Source of the DNA: Stieleria magnilauensis
Lineage (GTDB): Bacteria > Planctomycetota > Planctomycetia > Pirellulales > Pirellulaceae
Assembly (NCBI GenBank): GCA_007753675.1
Contig: CP036432.1
Span: 2,826,394 to 2,890,393 of the forward strand
DNA length: 64,000 nt
Direction of reading: 5' to 3'
The stretch's first letter is position 1. Each line of letters begins with the position of its first letter. A program made the translations under genes and the position numbers. A model generated the notes under the pieces. It had not been told where the DNA came from, did not search any database, and saw only the letters and a list, made by a program, of their open reading frames with translations. Positions 61,587 through 64,000 of this stretch are shown one piece after another.

Positions 61587-62510
61587 ATGGATTCGCACCG
61601 TCTGCCAGCCAGCCTGCCAGCCAGCCTGCCAGCCAGCCTGCCAGCCAGTCTGCCCGCCAGCCTTCCAGCTCATCAGCCCGCTTCCGTTTCAGCGTCTGTG
61701 ATCATGACAACGTTTCGGTCGCCCCATTATCTCCGCCAAGTGCTCCAGGGGTTTGCCAACCAGACCTGTCGAGACTTTGAGATTGTGGTCGGCGAAGATG
61801 GCCGGACGGAGGAGACGCGCGGGGTGATCGACGAGTTTGCCACCCGCACGGACTTTCGAGTTCGTTATGTTTCTCAGACCCATCAGGGATTTGGGAAAAC
61901 GCGGATCCTGAATCGTGCCATCGACGCGGCCCAGGGCGACTACTTGATCTTCACCGACGGCGACTGTGTCCCGCGCCGCGACTTTGTCGCCGAGCACCTG
62001 CGGCTTGCCGCGCCGGGCCGATTCCTGTCTGGCGGCTGCTATCGGCTGAAACGTGCGTTGACCGATCGAATCCTGGCCGGCGACGTCGCGTACCACGATT
62101 TCACCGACCCCGTGTGGCTGAAACAGAACGGCGACGACGTTCCCGCCAAATGGCTGTGGATTCAAAACCGACCGGTTCTGGCCAAGGTGTTGGACCTCGC
62201 CACCACGACACGCCCGACTTTCAACGGCCATAACGCGTCAGCTTGGAAAGCGGATGTCGTCGCGGCCAACGGGTTCAACCATGAAATGCGGTATGGCGGC
62301 CTGGATCGTGAACTCGGGGAACGATTGGAGAATGCCGGTGTGTTGGGCATGCAAATCCGCCACCGTGCGGTCTGCTATCACCTGGACCATGACCGCGGCT
62401 ATGTCAACGACGAAGACTGGCAGCGCAATCGAGACATCCGCCAACGCGTCCGGAAACTCGGCATCACGCGGGCACCGCAGGGGTTGGACCAGATCCAGGC
62501 GGCGGCTTGA
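61587..62510 (+). CDS. Family 2 glycosyltransferase
   Basis: A 307-residue GT2 enzyme. The GT-A fold begins at SVIMTTFRSPHYLRQVLQGF, followed by EIVVGEDGRTEETRGVID, and the DxD motif is in LIFTDGDCVPRRDFV. The acceptor-side region FNGHNASAWKADVVAANGFN and the ED-like GLDRELGERL are present. The first 35 residues are an odd SLPA repeat run encoded by a 12-bp tandem repeat, upstream of the GT fold. ATG 61587 is the earliest start; the true start may lie within or after the repeat. Confidence 0.85.
   Translation: MDSHRLPASLPASLPASLPASLPASLPAHQPASVSASVIMTTFRSPHYLRQVLQGFANQTCRDFEIVVGEDGRTEETRGVIDEFATRTDFRVRYVSQTHQGFGKTRILNRAIDAAQGDYLIFTDGDCVPRRDFVAEHLRLAAPGRFLSGGCYRLKRALTDRILAGDVAYHDFTDPVWLKQNGDDVPAKWLWIQNRPVLAKVLDLATTTRPTFNGHNASAWKADVVAANGFNHEMRYGGLDRELGERLENAGVLGMQIRHRAVCYHLDHDRGYVNDEDWQRNRDIRQRVRKLGITRAPQGLDQIQAAA
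61602..61671 (+). repeat. 12-bp tandem repeat at the glycosyltransferase 5' end
   Basis: Five units of CTGCCAGCCAGC (the last two diverged) lie in a row. Copy-number change would alter the N-terminus without shifting the frame. Confidence 0.85.
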
Positions 62511-62553
62511 GGGATCGAGTAACGGGAATCCAAGACGATGGCAGGCCAGATGA

Positions 62554-62640
62554 CAGGGGCAAAACGATAGGGGCAAGACAATAGGGGCAGAACACTGATG
62601 GGATGGCAGAATGATGGGAAGGCAGAATGACGGGAGATAG
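62554..62640. repeat. Run of GGGGCAAAACGAT-type units overlapping the GNAT start
   Basis: Six direct units: GGGGCAAAACGATA, GGGGCAAGACAATA, GGGGCAGAACACTGAT, GGGATGGCAGAATGAT, GGGAAGGCAGAATGAC and following. No inverted arm is present. The last unit supplies the ATG of the next gene. Confidence 0.7.
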
Positions 62641-63241
62641 GGCGACGGGGTGGTTGGATGCGGTAACGCTCAGCGGCGATGGGGTTCGACTCGAGTTACT
62701 CGATCCACGCCATCACGACGAGCTTGTTGAATCGGCGCGGGACGGTCGTCTGTGGGAACTTTGGTACACGAGCGTCCCTGAGCCCGACGCGATGGCTGGT
62801 GAGATCGAGCGTCGGCTTGATTTGTACGCGCGGCGGTCGATGTTGCCGTTTGCGATCGTTGATGAGGCATCGGGCCGGGCGGTCGGAATGACCACATACA
62901 TGAACGCCGACGATGCGAATCGACGCTTGGAGATCGGGTCGACGTGGTATCGCCAATCTGTTTGGCGCAGCGGACTGAACACTCTGTGCAAGCGACTTCT
63001 GCTGACGCAGGCGTTCGAAACGATGAATTGCATCGCCGTCGAGTTTCGCACGCACTTCTTCAACCGCCGCAGCCGTGTCGCGATCGAACGCCTTGGCGCG
63101 AAGCTGGACGGGGTTTTACGCAACCACCAGATTTTGTCCGACGGGACGCTTCGAGACACGTGCGTCTATTCGATCCTCGCCAGCGAATGGCCGGCCGTCA
63201 AAACGCATTTGACGTTTCTGGTGCAGCAACGCGGCGAATAG
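62627..63241 (+). CDS. GNAT-family N-acetyltransferase (RimJ/RimL-like)
   Basis: A 204-residue acetyltransferase. The N-terminal strand GDGVRLELLDPRHHDELVES, the segment AVGMTTYMNADDANRRLEIG, the acetyl-CoA loop region STWYRQSVWRSGLNTLCKRL and HFFNRRSRVAIERLGAKLDG fit the RimJ/RimL group, which acetylates N-termini of ribosomal proteins or small molecules. The start ATG at 62627 lies in the last unit of a repeat run, so the first codons derive from it. Confidence 0.85.
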   Translation: MTGDRATGWLDAVTLSGDGVRLELLDPRHHDELVESARDGRLWELWYTSVPEPDAMAGEIERRLDLYARRSMLPFAIVDEASGRAVGMTTYMNADDANRRLEIGSTWYRQSVWRSGLNTLCKRLLLTQAFETMNCIAVEFRTHFFNRRSRVAIERLGAKLDGVLRNHQILSDGTLRDTCVYSILASEWPAVKTHLTFLVQQRGE

Positions 63242-63295
63242 TTGCCGCCACTGGATCAACCGAATTCGCGTTTTCGAGCGAATGCTGGGCAGGGC

Positions 63296-63425
63296 CCGTC
63301 GGCTCGCGCCAAACGGCTGATATTCGTTTGACATCAGCCGGTTCGCGCAAGCGTAGGCGCTGCGACTCCGTTTCTTCTGGCTTGTGGCCCGTCGGCTCGC
63401 GCCAAACGGCTGATGGTCGTTTGAG
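63296..63425. repeat. GCTCGCGCCAAACGGCTGAT repeat, copies 2 and 3
   Basis: Copy 2 (63296-63345) matches copy 1 through GTTTGACATCAGCCGG; copy 3 (63386-63425) is shorter and diverges after GATGGTCGTTTGA. They lie between the GNAT gene and the metalloprotease gene. Confidence 0.72.
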
Positions 63426-63494
63426 CTCGGTACAAACGAAACGACCTCTCCCGAAGGAGAGGTCGCGTGGTGATCAATCGGGGTCGGAAACCGC

Positions 63495-64000
63495 TTACTC
63501 TTGCTCTTGCGTTTCACCAAAAATCAGCATGCCCGAAAAGCTGGGCGCCTTGGCTGAGTTGTAGGTGTAACCGGCTTTGAGCGCTTGCTCGATCCGCATG
63601 GAGACTTCATGAAGATGGGCCCGTGAGTAGGCGTCCATTTTCTTTTCGCACTTCTTCAGTCGCATGTCGATCTTCTTCATCAGATCGACCAACTGCATGC
63701 GTGCCAGGTCACCGATCGGCTTGTAAGCCGCCGCGCCATCGTTCTTCTCCAGGATCAGATCGATCAACCGTTGGACATGCTCTTGCTGCAGGTTGCGGCG
63801 GAGCGAGCTGATCATCGGCTGGCGATTGCTGCGGTTTTCCGGGCAATCGGATTCGAGTTCCGTCCAAGCGGCATTGCTGATCGTGGTGAGCAACTCGGGC
63901 AGCGTCAGCGCATCGTCTTCGGCGGGCAGCCGAAGTTCGTTGTCATAGACGCGACGCAGCGTCGTGGGGCTCATCAACCAGGTCAGCGCGGAAGCTTGCA
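63495..64000 (-). CDS. C-terminal part of a zinc-dependent metalloprotease (DUF5117-type), open at window end
   Basis: A partial frame: the 5' end runs off the window at 64000 and the visible C-terminal part reads QASALTWLMSPTTLRRVYDN, then LPELLTTISNAAWTELESD and ISSLRRNLQQEHVQRLIDLI. It ends with the tail GMLIFGETQEQE. The pattern matches the C-terminus of secreted zinc-dependent metalloproteases with DUF5117/DUF5118 domains. The HExxH motif would lie upstream of this window. Confidence 0.75.
   Translation of the reverse strand, partial: QASALTWLMSPTTLRRVYDNELRLPAEDDALTLPELLTTISNAAWTELESDCPENRSNRQPMISSLRRNLQQEHVQRLIDLILEKNDGAAAYKPIGDLARMQLVDLMKKIDMRLKKCEKKMDAYSRAHLHEVSMRIEQALKAGYTYNSAKAPSFSGMLIFGETQEQE

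Overview
The window is planctomycete DNA, most likely from a Pirellulaceae relative such as Rhodopirellula, Rubripirellula or Stieleria. The lineage call rests on gene families typical of that group: a PVC-type dehydrogenase/cytochrome c fusion, large surface proteins with an N-terminal LEDRRLL-like motif and C-terminal dockerins, a PEP-CTERM protein, an ECF sigma factor next to a Ser/Thr kinase with WD40 repeats, and many palindromic intergenic repeats. I cannot assign a species from sequence alone.

Layout. 1-15.6 kb is ordinary chromosome: two abutting metallophosphoesterases, tsaB, a lipoprotein and a periplasmic PpiC-type isomerase, a dockerin surface protein, ispH coupled to a B12/radical-SAM enzyme, a membrane protein plus winged-helix regulator pair with a matching palindromic operator, and a PilT-like ATPase followed by a TAXI-type binding protein. 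15.9-17.7 kb holds an IS4-family element and a MITE-like palindromic element. 17.8-22.6 kb holds a thioredoxin lipoprotein, a membrane protein, a membrane-anchored AAA ATPase and a methyltransferase. 23.2-33.5 kb is a signalling/secretion cassette: ECF sigma factor, a kinase-WD40 gene broken by an IS3 and an IS256 element, then two secreted-protein genes that share a duplicated 350-bp leader. 33.7-41.9 kb holds the cytochrome c dehydrogenase, DsbA-like and aldo/keto reductase genes, a decayed gene and a small secreted protein.

42.07-52.17 kb is a four-level nest of mobile elements: an IS66 element whose tnpB is split by a serine-recombinase element, whose recombinase gene is split by a second IS66, whose tnpC is split by an IS4-family element. 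At three of the levels the interrupted reading frame closes exactly when the insert is removed in silico, so the order of insertion can be read directly.

52.9-64 kb returns to chromosome: a 1266-residue dockerin surface protein bracketed by repeats, tRNA-Val with a terminator, small membrane proteins, a STAS protein, an esterase-like lipoprotein, a family 2 glycosyltransferase, a GNAT acetyltransferase and the 3' end of a metalloprotease gene.

The most distinctive content is mobile-element archaeology, the paired operators around the ispH/regulator locus, the duplicated leader with a ghost of a lost kinase-WD40 gene, and several families of hairpin repeats.
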